From JALZAI01 sp038212215 (GTDB lineage: Bacteria; Actinomycetota; Actinomycetes; Mycobacteriales; Jatrophihabitantaceae), in assembly GCA_038212215.1 (NCBI GenBank), contig JBBQUT010000014.1:1-64000 (forward strand): a DNA stretch of 64,000 nucleotides, in the 5' to 3' direction. Made by a program: the position numbers and the translations under genes. The notes under the pieces were generated by a model. The model worked only from the letters and a program-made list of their open reading frames with translations. It was not told the origin of the DNA and did not search any database. Within the stretch, counting starts at the first letter, position 1. Each line of letters opens with the position of its first letter. Below, piece by piece: positions 1 through 8,441 of this stretch.

Positions 1-151
1 GGTATTCACCTGCGGCCCGCTACCGTTCATGCACCACGTCCAGGCAACCCTCATCAAGCGCGGCGTGCCGGCATCACGAATCCGCTACGAAGTATTCGGA
101 CCCGACCTCTGGGCCGCTCAAGTCGCGCCAGAGCCCGCAGCATCCGACTGA
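1..151 (+). CDS. hmp: Flavohemoprotein (nitric oxide dioxygenase), 3' end only
   Basis: Only the last 49 codons are inside the window; the frame is open from base 2 to a TGA at 149-151. The peptide contains the C-terminal signature of the ferredoxin-reductase-like NAD module of flavohemoproteins: a CGPLPFM nucleotide-binding motif and, near the end, YEVFGPDLW. This module passes electrons from NAD(P)H via FAD to the globin haem, which converts NO to nitrate in the cytosol. The globin and FAD domains would lie upstream of the window. Related reductases share CGP motifs, but the EVFGPDLW ending is characteristic of Hmp. Confidence 0.8.
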   Translation, partial: VFTCGPLPFMHHVQATLIKRGVPASRIRYEVFGPDLWAAQVAPEPAASD

Positions 152-327
152 CGACGACGATCAGCGACGTCACCCTCGACCCCGTCCGAGCCGAGGCGCC
201 ACGCCAGTAGCCCGCGCACTCTCGTGGCTTCTTCTTCTTTTGGGCTCCGGGCCGGGGCGGCGAACATGTCGGGAACCGGGAGCACCTTGGCGCCGCGCCC
301 ACGGCTGCGCCATCGGTGACCCTCGAT

Positions 328-676
328 TCAGTGCTGCCTGTCGGGATCGTCGTGCGGCAGTTCGGCGTCGATGAGGGCGCTGGACGCGGCCGCTCTGCTG
401 GTGACGTCCTCGCATCGGTGCTGTAGCCGATGCAGTGACTCGGCGTCTCCCAGCGGCACCGTCGCGATCAGGCGATCCTTGCCTTGGACCTCGGGCAGGT
501 CGAGCACTGCGTCGACCAGCACAGAGCGGCTGCCCGGCGGGATGTGGCCCGACACGGCGTGCAGCACGGGGTGCACCGGCTGCCCTTTATCGGCCCGGGC
601 CATGAATTTCGGTGGACGCGACCGCGCGGGCGCCGTCGGTGATTTCCAGGTGCCGGTGGGTGTCGTGTTCGAACAT
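328..676 (-). pseudogene. Frameshifted conserved actinobacterial hypothetical
   Basis: Two minus-strand frames join into one coherent protein. Frame one starts at an ATG (676-674) and reads MFEHDTHRHLEITDGARAVA, then stops after about 29 residues. The next frame continues with HPVLHAVSGHIPPGSRSVLV and runs to a TGA at 328. The break is in a GC-rich run near 590, where a single-base shift restores a product of about 115 residues. The pattern (short beta-rich N-terminus, then a PPGSR-LVDAVLD segment and a DAESL-RL helix) resembles small conserved actinobacterial proteins of unknown function that I know only by pattern. A sequencing error at the GC run could produce the same appearance. Confidence 0.45.
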
Positions 677-1102
677 GAGGGCCGTCCCGTCATGAGTTGG
701 GAGAGTGTTCGCCGTTGGTATTGTCTGATCGATCGGGCGCAGCGGTGTCTCGACAAAGCCCAGCGCAATACCCCGACAGGAACAAGGCCCGCCGGCAGAT
801 CCGCCGAGCGCCACGACCACCGCAGTCCCTGTCGACCGCGGTTTCGAGGCTATCGGAGAACTCGGCGTAAAACTTGTCCCCGAGCTGACCGAGTCGTCAG
901 GCGCGGTGAGCGTCTGCTGCGACGGGCCCCACGGCTACCCGTCGTCAATCCCGGCGCCGGTTACTGCTCCGGAGCAGTACGTTGCCGCGCTGCATGTCGC
1001 GACCGAGCGCGCGAACGGTCCGACCAAAGAGTCTGGTAGTGCCGGGGCTACCAAATTCTGGCAGATTCGTGAGCCAGCGGAAGATGCCGGAGGTCGAGCC
1101 AC
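677..1102. other. No convincing gene; one long unassigned open frame
   Basis: A plus-strand frame is open from about 823 to 1154 and reads like protein in places (about 110 codons). It has no clear start or recognised family, and its end overlaps the better ORF at 1103. I see no promoter, RNA or repeat that I can defend here. Confidence 0.3.
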
Positions 1103-1339
1103 ATGCACCGGATCACGGTGGAGCTGCGGGATGACATTGCAGCCGAGGAAGTGAGCGGGCTGCCGGTATCCAGCATCTGCGCGAAGGCGCTGCGCGCCGA
1201 AATCGTGCGGCAGCGCATGGTGCAGGCCGCGGACGGCGGGGACCGGCTCGCGGCATCGATTCTGGGCGCTATCGACGCCGGTCGAGCGACAGTGGATTCC
1301 GCCATCGAGACCGCCGTGGCGTACCGACTGGGCGAGTAG
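1103..1339 (+). CDS. Small hypothetical protein, antitoxin-like
   Basis: A 78-residue protein starting at ATG 1103. It opens with a short beta strand (MHRITVELRDD) followed by helices carrying LPVSSICAKALRAEI. This arrangement resembles CcdA/ribbon-helix-helix-like actinobacterial antitoxins, which place a V-S-x-x-x-x-x-AL-x-x-E helix after an N-terminal strand. No toxin gene follows: the next feature is a decayed GIY-YIG nuclease on the opposite strand. If it is an antitoxin it is an orphan. A longer overlapping plus frame ends at 1154 but has no recognisable content. The assignment is by pattern only. Confidence 0.35.
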   Translation: MHRITVELRDDIAAEEVSGLPVSSICAKALRAEIVRQRMVQAADGGDRLAASILGAIDAGRATVDSAIETAVAYRLGE

Positions 1340-1374
1340 TCGGGACCGCCGCGCGGCGACCGGGAGCAATCGCG

Positions 1375-1714
1375 CTACCGCGGTGCAGCTTCGGTCACTG
1401 GTGGACGAAAGTTCGGCCACCGGTTGTAGTCGACGCCGGGATCGTTCGAGCGGAGCGAACGAATGAAGCTGATCTCGGTTCGCCTGGCGTCTGAGTCGGA
1501 GGCGGTGTCAGATTGCCACAAAATCTCTTTAGGCATGCAGAAGTAGCGGCGCTGCTGGGGTGTGAAGTCCTGTGCGATCAAGTCATTGTTGGCGCTGCCG
1601 AAAATAGGTCAGAGTGCCGGTGAGGTCCATGCGGACGTAGATTTTGCCGTTCGGGTACGTGATCTTGTAGATCGCCTTTTCGTGCTGCAGTGGCTGAACC
1701 TGGGCCGGCTTCAT
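1375..1714 (-). pseudogene. GIY-YIG nuclease family protein, frameshifted
   Basis: Reading from ATG 1714 (coding may extend upstream), the minus strand gives KAIYKITYPNGKIYV followed by MDLTGTLTYF, the N-terminal hairpin of actinobacterial GIY-YIG nuclease-like proteins. A run of four T's near 1604-1607 then shifts the frame. Removing one T continues the protein with FGSANNDLIAQDFTPQQRR and a C-terminus containing KEILWQS and SNDPGVDYNRW, ending at TAG 1375. The residue after KIYV, a glycine in the YIG-type motif, is arginine here. There are thus two lesions, a frameshift and a lost motif glycine, so this is probably a decayed gene. A homopolymer sequencing error could explain the frameshift alone. 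Confidence 0.7.
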
Positions 1715-2001
1715 CCACTGCGCGAGCCGTAGTTCGCGAAGCGATCTGACACATGCCTCGCACCACCTCGGGCGACCACGCAGAATGGCGCGGCCGCGGC
1801 GTGCCGTCCGGGGGTTGCGATGAAAATCGGCGGGAAAGGTCCGGTTTCGGGACCGGTGAAGTGTCGCTAGGGCAGGCGCGCCGACGCTGGCGGTGAGGCA
1901 ACTTGATCGTTGGCGTTCTTCCAGCGCCGGTCGCGGCGTGCAATGCTCGCCTCCTGCGCGTCGGTCGAGGGCGAGACTTTTCAGCGAAAGGGGTGGACTA
2001 G

Positions 2002-3516
2002 ATGACGGACGCACGGACGCTCGCGCACATCGTGCGCACCGGGCGCAACGGCGAACTCGATGACATGACCGAAGCGGATGTCCACGCGCTCGCCGATCGC
2101 GTCTCAGGTGCCGAGCGCATCGTGCTGCACTTTCACGGCGGCCTCAACAGCCGCGCGGACGGTGAGGCGACCGCAGGTCGGTGGTTGCCGATCTACGAGG
2201 GTGCCGGTGCGCACAGCGTCTTCTTCGTGTGGGAGAGCGGTTTCATCGACACGATCGGGCACAACCTCGATGAAATCGCCCGCGACGAGATCTTCGCCAA
2301 GCTGCTGAAGTGGCTTCTCAAGTATGCGGTCGGCAAGGTCCGGCAGGACGAGGGTGCGCGGGCCGTCGACGTGATTCCTGTGCCGCCGGATCGGGAGGTC
2401 AACGCGGAGCTTGCGACCCGGGACGCCGGTCGCGAGCCTTATGAACAGTTGTCGCCGGCGGATGTGTCCGGTGACCTAACCGACGATGAGGCGGAGGCCT
2501 TCCGCCGCGGGATCGAGCAGGACGCCGACCTGCAAGGCGCGTTGGAGGCTGCGCTGGCCACCCGCCATCCCGCTACGACAGCCACCGGCACGCGTGGATT
2601 GCCCGTCCGGATCAGCGCCTCGGGCGCGACGCTGCTCGACCCGGCGGTGCTTGAGGAGATGGAGCGGGAGGTCGGTCAGCAGGAGGGGTCGCGAGGCCTG
2701 ATCTCGGCGGCGTTCATCGCTAAGAAGGCCTGCCAGGTGCTGGTGAGCGTACTGCGTCGCTATCGCGCCCACACCGATTCCGGCGTGTACCCGACGGTGC
2801 TCGAAGAGCTGCTGCGTGCTTTCTACCTCGCGAACGCCGGCGGAGCGATCTGGAACGCAATGAAGAAGGAGACCGCTGACACCTTTGAGGATGCGGCGCC
2901 GCCGCGTGGCGGCCGGCTGTTCCTCGATGCCCTGGCGCAGAAGCTGTCCGCCGGCGCTATGCCGGAGATCACGCTTGTGGGGCACAGCACCGGTGCCGTC
3001 TTCATCGACAACTTCCTCGGCGAGCTTGCCCGAGGCGCGGCCGCGGGTGACCGGAATTGGCCGGATGGCGTGAAGTTCCAGGTGGTGCTGCTCGCGCCAG
3101 CCGCCACGTTCCGCCACATGACCGATGGATGGCCAGCGGCGGCGCCCCGGGTGCGTCGGCTGCGCATGTTCACGATGTACGACACGAACGAGCAGGCCGA
3201 TCACCTCGTTGGGTCGCTGTATCCGCGGTCGCTGTTGTACTTCGTCTGCGGTGTGGTTGAGCGAGATCGCCAGCAAGAGTCGGTGATACAGCCGCTCGTC
3301 GGGCTGAACCGCTACTACGGTGACTCGTTCGCGGAGTGGCCCGATCTGACGACGCTGCGCGACTACATGGGCGCCGAACAGCGCGTCGTCTGGTCTCCGA
3401 CCGCCCCGGGCTCGCCGCTCGGCCGCCGTTCGCAGGCGGTAACCCATACCGGGTTCAACACCGATACCGAGGTCGCCCAGAGCGTCGCGGCACTCGTTGA
3501 TGGATCGGCTCAGTGA
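2002..3516 (+). CDS. Serine alpha/beta-hydrolase, first gene of caspase operon
   Basis: A 504-residue cytosolic protein starting at ATG 2002, with GGGG-rich DNA upstream. Near residue 43 it has HFHGGLNS, which fits the oxyanion loop of an alpha/beta hydrolase. Near residue 328 it has LVGHSTGAVF, a G-H-S-x-G nucleophile elbow with Ser about 330. The region between (about 110-300) is a large helical insertion. No signal peptide or membrane segment is seen. Its stop overlaps the start of the caspase gene (GTGA), so the two are translationally coupled. Lipase- or esterase-like hydrolases joined to caspases suggest a conflict system in which the protease activates or is activated with a membrane- or metabolite-degrading enzyme. 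That role is inference; the hydrolase fold is well supported. Confidence 0.7.
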   Translation: MTDARTLAHIVRTGRNGELDDMTEADVHALADRVSGAERIVLHFHGGLNSRADGEATAGRWLPIYEGAGAHSVFFVWESGFIDTIGHNLDEIARDEIFAKLLKWLLKYAVGKVRQDEGARAVDVIPVPPDREVNAELATRDAGREPYEQLSPADVSGDLTDDEAEAFRRGIEQDADLQGALEAALATRHPATTATGTRGLPVRISASGATLLDPAVLEEMEREVGQQEGSRGLISAAFIAKKACQVLVSVLRRYRAHTDSGVYPTVLEELLRAFYLANAGGAIWNAMKKETADTFEDAAPPRGGRLFLDALAQKLSAGAMPEITLVGHSTGAVFIDNFLGELARGAAAGDRNWPDGVKFQVVLLAPAATFRHMTDGWPAAAPRVRRLRMFTMYDTNEQADHLVGSLYPRSLLYFVCGVVERDRQQESVIQPLVGLNRYYGDSFAEWPDLTTLRDYMGAEQRVVWSPTAPGSPLGRRSQAVTHTGFNTDTEVAQSVAALVDGSAQ

Positions 3517-4586
3517 CGGCGCAGCCCGTGGTCAACGACCGCCATTACGCGCTGGTAGTCGGCATTAACACCTACCCCGGTCTTACCGATCTGGGTGGTC
3601 CAGTCAACGACGCCAAAAACTTCCGCGACTGGCTGGTCGATCCCGTCGGCGGACACCTGCCCGACGACAATGTGCGACTGCTGCTCAGCGACGACGGCGC
3701 GGTATCCGCACGGCCGCTGCGGGACGAGATCGACGATGCGTTGCTCGACCTCAATGCCAAGGCGATGAACGACATCGGAGCCTCGCTCGAGGACTTCGCG
3801 CGCAGCCGCCTGATCATCTACGTCGCCGGACACGGCATCATGCCGGGCAACGGCGACGGTGCTCTGCTGCTGGCGAACGCGCGCAAGGGGGCGTACAGCC
3901 GCAACATCGAGCTACGCGCCTATGCCGACTGGTATGCGCGGGCGGGACTGTTCGCGCAGGTCCTCGTTTACGCGGACTGCTGCCGCAACTGGTACCCGCA
4001 GGCCCGCGGGACACCACCGACCTTCGATGACCCCGGCCGGCCGAACGGGCCGGTGCAGTACTTGATCTGGTACGGCACCGGCCCCGATGAGTTCGCCTAC
4101 GAGTACACCGAAACGTCGATCCCGCCGGACGAGCGGCGCGGGTACTTCACGTCCGCCCTGCTCGACGGCTTGCGCGGCGGGGCTTCCGCCCGACGCGACG
4201 GGACGCTGACGGCGCAAGCGCTTCTACTGTTTGTGCGGGTGCAGGTCAGTAAGGCCGTGGCGAGGAGTAAGAAGGCGGTACCGCAGGTGGTGACTGTCGT
4301 AGGCACGCTCAGCGACGCCGCACACGACCCCGTGCTGGCTTGGCTGTCGGCGCCTACGCGCGCTGCGCGCGTCACCATCCGCTTCCCCGCTAACTTCGCC
4401 GAGCCCGTGGAGCTGGAACTGCCGGACGACACCCGATTGCCGGGCGATCCGACGGCCGGTCCGTGGACAGTCGAGGTTCCGGTCGGCCGGTACGGAGTCG
4501 TGCTCGCCGGCACGGACGACGGCAGCTCCTTCGCGGGCGAAGGACTGTTTCGAGCGGACGGAGTCGACCGTGACGTCAACCTCTGA
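3513..4586 (+). CDS. Caspase-like (C14) cysteine protease
   Basis: A 357-residue protein using GTG 3513, which overlaps the previous stop by 4 bp. The N-terminal 250 residues are a caspase/metacaspase p20-like domain: YALVVGINTYPGL, then PVNDAKNF, the catalytic His in YVAGHGIMPG (about residue 107) and the catalytic Cys in YADCCRNW (about 156). The last 90 residues are a separate predicted beta-sandwich (VTIRFPANF, later VPVGRYGVVLAG), probably an interaction or sensing domain. The preceding hydrolase and the following partner are both overlapped, so the three form one operon. Bacterial caspases act as suicidal or signalling proteases in defence; their target is not visible here, but the third protein is an obvious candidate. 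Confidence 0.8.
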   Translation: MTAQPVVNDRHYALVVGINTYPGLTDLGGPVNDAKNFRDWLVDPVGGHLPDDNVRLLLSDDGAVSARPLRDEIDDALLDLNAKAMNDIGASLEDFARSRLIIYVAGHGIMPGNGDGALLLANARKGAYSRNIELRAYADWYARAGLFAQVLVYADCCRNWYPQARGTPPTFDDPGRPNGPVQYLIWYGTGPDEFAYEYTETSIPPDERRGYFTSALLDGLRGGASARRDGTLTAQALLLFVRVQVSKAVARSKKAVPQVVTVVGTLSDAAHDPVLAWLSAPTRAARVTIRFPANFAEPVELELPDDTRLPGDPTAGPWTVEVPVGRYGVVLAGTDDGSSFAGEGLFRADGVDRDVNL

Positions 4587-6087
4587 GCCACCGCCGGCCC
4601 AGGCACGGTCGGCACGTAGCACAGGGCGGCTACAGCTTTCCGGCGATGGCCCTGCAGTCCGCTTCGGGATCTACGACGCGCTTGGCCGCCTGATCGCCGC
4701 TTTCGCCGACCAAGCCGATCACGAGCTGACAGCCGGTGTGTACGAGGTGGTTGCGCAGCGGGCGACCCGGATCGAGCGGCGGCTGGTCCGGGTCCGGGGC
4801 AATGAAACGCGACTGGAACGATTCGAGCTGCCGGTACCGGGAGCGCCCACGGTCCTCGGCACTGCCGACTACGACGCTGGCGCCGCTGAGGCCGCTGAGG
4901 CGGCAAGCACCGCCGTGGCCAACGCTGGGGGTGCCCGCTCGGGCTTGGCTGTCGTGTTGTCGTCGTTGGAGCAGAGCCGCAGCCTATCGCGACGGTGGGC
5001 AGTGACGTTGACAGACCTCCACGGGCGCGAGGTTCCATGGACACGCAAGCGCGTCGTGCGTGGCTGTCTAACCTTCGGAGCGCGCGCGCCGAAGGGCGCG
5101 TATGTACTGCGGACGACGTGGCGCGACGAAGCAGACCGACAGGCCATGCTTGAGCAGACGGTCGGCCTGGTTCCCGAGCGGCAGACCGTGGTTTGGATGC
5201 CGGCGGGCGCGCAAGGGGTCCACGCGCGGTTCGCCTCGGTCCACACGACGCCGCTCGAACAGCCGTGGGACGGCTCCGACCAGACCGCGCTCCTCGGCGA
5301 GATCCTGCTCGGCGAACTGCGGACGGGACAACCGCGCATCACGCCCGCTGTATTCCGGCTGGCCAGCTCGGAAGGGGCCGACCCGATGGTTGCTCTTTAC
5401 GCGGCGCACATTGCAATGATCTCCGGCGAGCCGGACACCTGGCCAGTGACGGAACGGCTCGTCAAGTCGCTGACGCAGCGCCTGCCCGGTCACCCCGACG
5501 TCCTGGCGCTGAGGTTGTCCGGGGCTCTGCGCGCCGAACAGCGCCCGCGCGGCACGACAGTTTCGCCGCCCATGTTGGCGGCGTCCTACTGGCAGGCGCT
5601 GCTTCCTGCGGACCGGAGCAACCCCGCAACGCTGCCCGCCGGGAGCCTCGCAGAGGAGGTGGCCGGTTCGGCGCTCGCCGGTGGTCCGTGGCTGCAGTGG
5701 GCGGCGCGCCGTCCGGCAGAGAAGCCGACCTCGCGCCGCGACCGTGTGCACCTGGACCGGTTGCCCGCCATCGTCGTACCCGCCTTGGCCGGCCTCACCG
5801 TCGGCCGGATACTCCAATCGAGCCGAGTGACCGGCGTGCTCGCGGGGAACCCAGTCGTCTACGACGTCCTTCGCAGGGTAATTCGCCGGCGAGCGCAGGC
5901 CCCGCAGCCACGACCTTCGCGCTCGGCGGCCGCGGACCGAGTAGAGACCTACGTCCAAGCGGTCGCTCGCCGACGCGAGGTGGAGGACGCAGACGCGGCA
6001 CGCGAACTTGGTGCTGGCGAGCTCGGCCGCCGACTGACCATGCCCGACTCGCTCGTGTCGACCGCCTTCAACGAGCTGGGCTACTAG
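4570..6087 (+). CDS. Unrecognised partner protein of the hydrolase-caspase operon
   Basis: A 505-residue protein whose ATG lies 17 bp inside the caspase gene. I recognise no named family. The N-terminal 75 residues look like a small beta-sandwich (VRFGIYDALGRL, then LTAGVYEVVAQ) resembling the C-terminal domain of the upstream caspase. A second similar unit may lie near residues 135-215 (VTLTDLHGREVPW, then PKGAYVLRTTW). The middle, about 230-330, is helical. A hydrophobic stretch near 395-415 (LPAIVVPALAGLTVGRIL) could insert in or touch a membrane. The C-terminus is charged and helical. It could be the sensor, substrate or pore-forming partner of the protease. Only the overlap and the shared beta-domain pattern are seen directly. 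Confidence 0.55.
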   Translation: MTSTSEPPPAQARSARSTGRLQLSGDGPAVRFGIYDALGRLIAAFADQADHELTAGVYEVVAQRATRIERRLVRVRGNETRLERFELPVPGAPTVLGTADYDAGAAEAAEAASTAVANAGGARSGLAVVLSSLEQSRSLSRRWAVTLTDLHGREVPWTRKRVVRGCLTFGARAPKGAYVLRTTWRDEADRQAMLEQTVGLVPERQTVVWMPAGAQGVHARFASVHTTPLEQPWDGSDQTALLGEILLGELRTGQPRITPAVFRLASSEGADPMVALYAAHIAMISGEPDTWPVTERLVKSLTQRLPGHPDVLALRLSGALRAEQRPRGTTVSPPMLAASYWQALLPADRSNPATLPAGSLAEEVAGSALAGGPWLQWAARRPAEKPTSRRDRVHLDRLPAIVVPALAGLTVGRILQSSRVTGVLAGNPVVYDVLRRVIRRRAQAPQPRPSRSAAADRVETYVQAVARRREVEDADAARELGAGELGRRLTMPDSLVSTAFNELGY

Positions 6088-6525
6088 CGCGTATTCCCGC
6101 TCTCGCCCACGCCGACACGACGCCCTCGCGTGCTCAGTAAGTTGCGCGAAATCGAGTTGCGGACCTCACGGGAGACCACGAACCGGCCCACGCCTCATTG
6201 GCGTTGGCGATAGTGCGCAGTGACGCCCGAACCTTTCACATGCGCCCTTGGCGATCCCCGATCAACTGATCTGCGCCCACAGATGCGACGGTTCCTGAGT
6301 CGAACGGTTCGCTCTGTGTCTCAAACGATCGGTATCTGGGAGAGCGAAGCCGCGGGCCAAATCGTGTCAGGGGTGGAGGGATCTTGGGAATTCGCCTTTC
6401 ACTTGACTTCCAGATTCAACGACTCACAAACGGCTCAGGACGTGGCAGGCCCCCGCTGCCTGAAGCGCGTCAGGAGCTCGACATGCGTGAATGTCGCAAT
6501 GTCGGCGGGAACGAAATTCTTCGAG
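6088..6525. other. Non-coding or weakly coding spacer, lower GC
   Basis: This gap follows the end of the caspase operon and precedes the convergent secreted-protein gene. A plus-strand ORF (6220-6687) crosses it and overlaps the end of the next gene by 160 bp. It has no recognised domain and poor start context, so I do not call it. No clear terminator hairpin was found. Confidence 0.3.
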
Positions 6526-7686
6526 TTAACTTGGGGGCACGCATTGCCGGAGCAACAACGGGTGAGATTGCTGATTGACTACATGGCTACCTACGGCCCA
6601 GCGGCCACCCTGGCCATCTCCATCGAGAGCAACCAGCTCACTTTCTTGGTCCGGAGCCAGCCCGGTGGGCTGCTGCTTCCATACTGAGCCCGTCCACTCC
6701 CAAATCGCCGCCGTGTTGGGAGGTCCGACGCACCCCACAGTTGAATCGCAGAAAAGCCGGCCGACGACTGTGACGTGACCGTCGATGCGAGACACGAGCA
6801 CATCGGACAACACTAAATCGATGCCGGTCGGCGGGTCGTTCGCAACCCAGCGGGTACCTGCCCAGCGGAACGCCCGTGGCAGCGCTGTGCAACATCCGCC
6901 AAATGCCGTTCCGGTCGCCCACATCTGGCCGTTAGTGCTGTCGACGTTGGCCAGGAAGGCCTCGCCGAAATCCTCCCCCGGGGGCATGCGGTCCTCTCGC
7001 CACACACTCCCGTTCCAATGCCACGCCTGAACATTGCCCGACGTGTTTTCTCCAACCAAAACAGCGCCGCCCTCGCGCGGCGCCTCGATGCCACTGGCGA
7101 AGACAACATCGGGCACGGTGGTGACCCGTAGACGGGAACCATCCCAGTGCAGCGCAACCGTTTGAAACGTCGAAGCCAGCGTGCCGGACATCCAGACATC
7201 GCTGGCGGTACGGATGACCACCGAACGGAGCCCGGCGTCAACCGCCTTCAACGGAACCGGCTGTCTCCGCCAGCCGGTGCCGGTGTTGACGAGGATGAGC
7301 GCCACGTCGGGTTGCGAGATGCCGCTGATCTGACCGACGGCCCACGCTACCCCAGGCCTCGCGGCGACGCTTCGAAGCGACACTGACTTGCCCGGGACGC
7401 CATAACGTGTCCAGGTCCAAGACCCATCAGAAAAGTGCCCGATCAAACCGCGATCCGTTTCCGTGCCGACAGCCCATGCCTCACCTGTCCCGATCACGGC
7501 GACGTCCGATAGGGCCGCATCGACGCCCAGGCCGGGGACCGGCGTCGCCCTCCACGCGGGCCCGCACCCAGCAGCCGCACCCGCCTGCGACGTCGCGACC
7601 GTCAGGCTCAGCAACAACGCAAGCGCGAAGCGCAGTCGCCGATCCGCAGCGAACCTAGAGAACCTAGAGAACCTCTTGATCACCAT
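6526..7686 (-). CDS. Secreted beta-propeller-like protein
   Basis: A 386-residue protein from ATG 7686. This start gives a classical Sec signal peptide: basic KRFSRFSRFAADRR, a hydrophobic LALLLSLTV core and an AGAAA cleavage region. Upstream in-frame starts would bury it. The mature part has repeated blades ending in W-x-VG motifs (EAWAVGTE, VAWAVGQI, DVWMSGTL, QMWATGTA, GRWAVGSH) alternating with W-G-W/T segments such as WHWNGSVW. This is the pattern of kelch/BNR-like propellers found in exported actinobacterial proteins. It probably binds carbohydrate or protein outside the cell; there is no enzyme motif. It stands alone, convergent with the caspase operon. The 9-bp DNA repeats near 7655-7675 encode the RFS repeats of the signal region. 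Confidence 0.7.
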   Translation of the reverse strand: MVIKRFSRFSRFAADRRLRFALALLLSLTVATSQAGAAAGCGPAWRATPVPGLGVDAALSDVAVIGTGEAWAVGTETDRGLIGHFSDGSWTWTRYGVPGKSVSLRSVAARPGVAWAVGQISGISQPDVALILVNTGTGWRRQPVPLKAVDAGLRSVVIRTASDVWMSGTLASTFQTVALHWDGSRLRVTTVPDVVFASGIEAPREGGAVLVGENTSGNVQAWHWNGSVWREDRMPPGEDFGEAFLANVDSTNGQMWATGTAFGGCCTALPRAFRWAGTRWVANDPPTGIDLVLSDVLVSRIDGHVTVVGRLFCDSTVGCVGPPNTAAIWEWTGSVWKQQPTGLAPDQESELVALDGDGQGGRWAVGSHVVNQQSHPLLLRQCVPPS

Positions 7687-7871
7687 GAGGGCACGGCTCC
7701 CAGCTGTCGTGAACACCACCGCAAAGCTCCGAGGAGCAAGCGCTCGAAGCCTAAGCCCTTCTCGCCAGTCTCGGACACTGTCCTGACACACGTGTCACCC
7801 GGTCACCAGTTCGCTGCTGCCGCAGCCGGAGGGCAGTCGGTGCCCATCGGCTTCTGTAGAACATCGGGCAG

Positions 7872-8441
7872 ATGGCCGCAGCGCAAAACGCATTCAGCAT
7901 CGACCTCGCAACGCTCGATGGAAACGTTGCGCGCCTCCAAGCCGACATCGACATAGTCGCGCCGCCGACCTGGCGAGCCCTCGCCGCCGGCACGCTCGAG
8001 CAGCAGGAGGCATTACTGCGCGAGATCGCCACCCGGCTTGGTCACCGCGGCGCCTACGCCCCGCCCGAGGGAGGCGACGCGATCGCCCATTGGGTCAAAT
8101 ACGACAGCTGGCGCCCGCCCAGCCGCCCGGGCACGACCTTCCCGCAGACCGACGATCTGGGATTCCGGCAGCACGATGCGCCCGGTCAACCACGCCGAGC
8201 GCGCCGGGCGAGCACTTCGAGAGGCGAGCCCGACCTGAACCGCGACGGCGACCCCCCGAGGTCAACGATGCCGAGATCGATCTGCTTACCAACTGTGCGT
8301 CGACCGATCGTCGAACTGGACATCGTCTCCGCGCCGGGTTCCGTCGACCCACCGTCGTGGCGTGTTCAACACTTTTTGCATCCCGGTCAGATCGATGATC
8401 CGTTCGGCGACAGTGCCCGTGGCGAGCGCAGGGGGAAGTGA
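7872..8441 (+). CDS. Hypothetical protein, possibly a gene fragment
   Basis: An open frame of 189 codons from ATG 7872. The first about 110 residues look protein-like: a helical segment (LDGNVARLQADIDIV), then ALLREIATRLGHRG and a W-rich stretch HWVKYDSWRPPSRPG. The remainder is arginine- and proline-rich and overlaps the 3' end of brxHI on the other strand by 156 bp, so the natural end may be earlier and lost to a frameshift. I do not recognise a family. It may be a residue of an older gene truncated when the BREX cluster arrived. Confidence 0.35.
   Translation: MAAAQNAFSIDLATLDGNVARLQADIDIVAPPTWRALAAGTLEQQEALLREIATRLGHRGAYAPPEGGDAIAHWVKYDSWRPPSRPGTTFPQTDDLGFRQHDAPGQPRRARRASTSRGEPDLNRDGDPPRSTMPRSICLPTVRRPIVELDIVSAPGSVDPPSWRVQHFLHPGQIDDPFGDSARGERRGK

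Noticed and set aside
54..302. 82-codon minus ORF overlapping the hmp end
   Set aside because: Basic, low-complexity product antisense to a clear flavohemoprotein C-terminus.
6220..6687. 155-codon plus ORF
   Set aside because: Overlaps the end of the secreted propeller gene, poor start context, no family.
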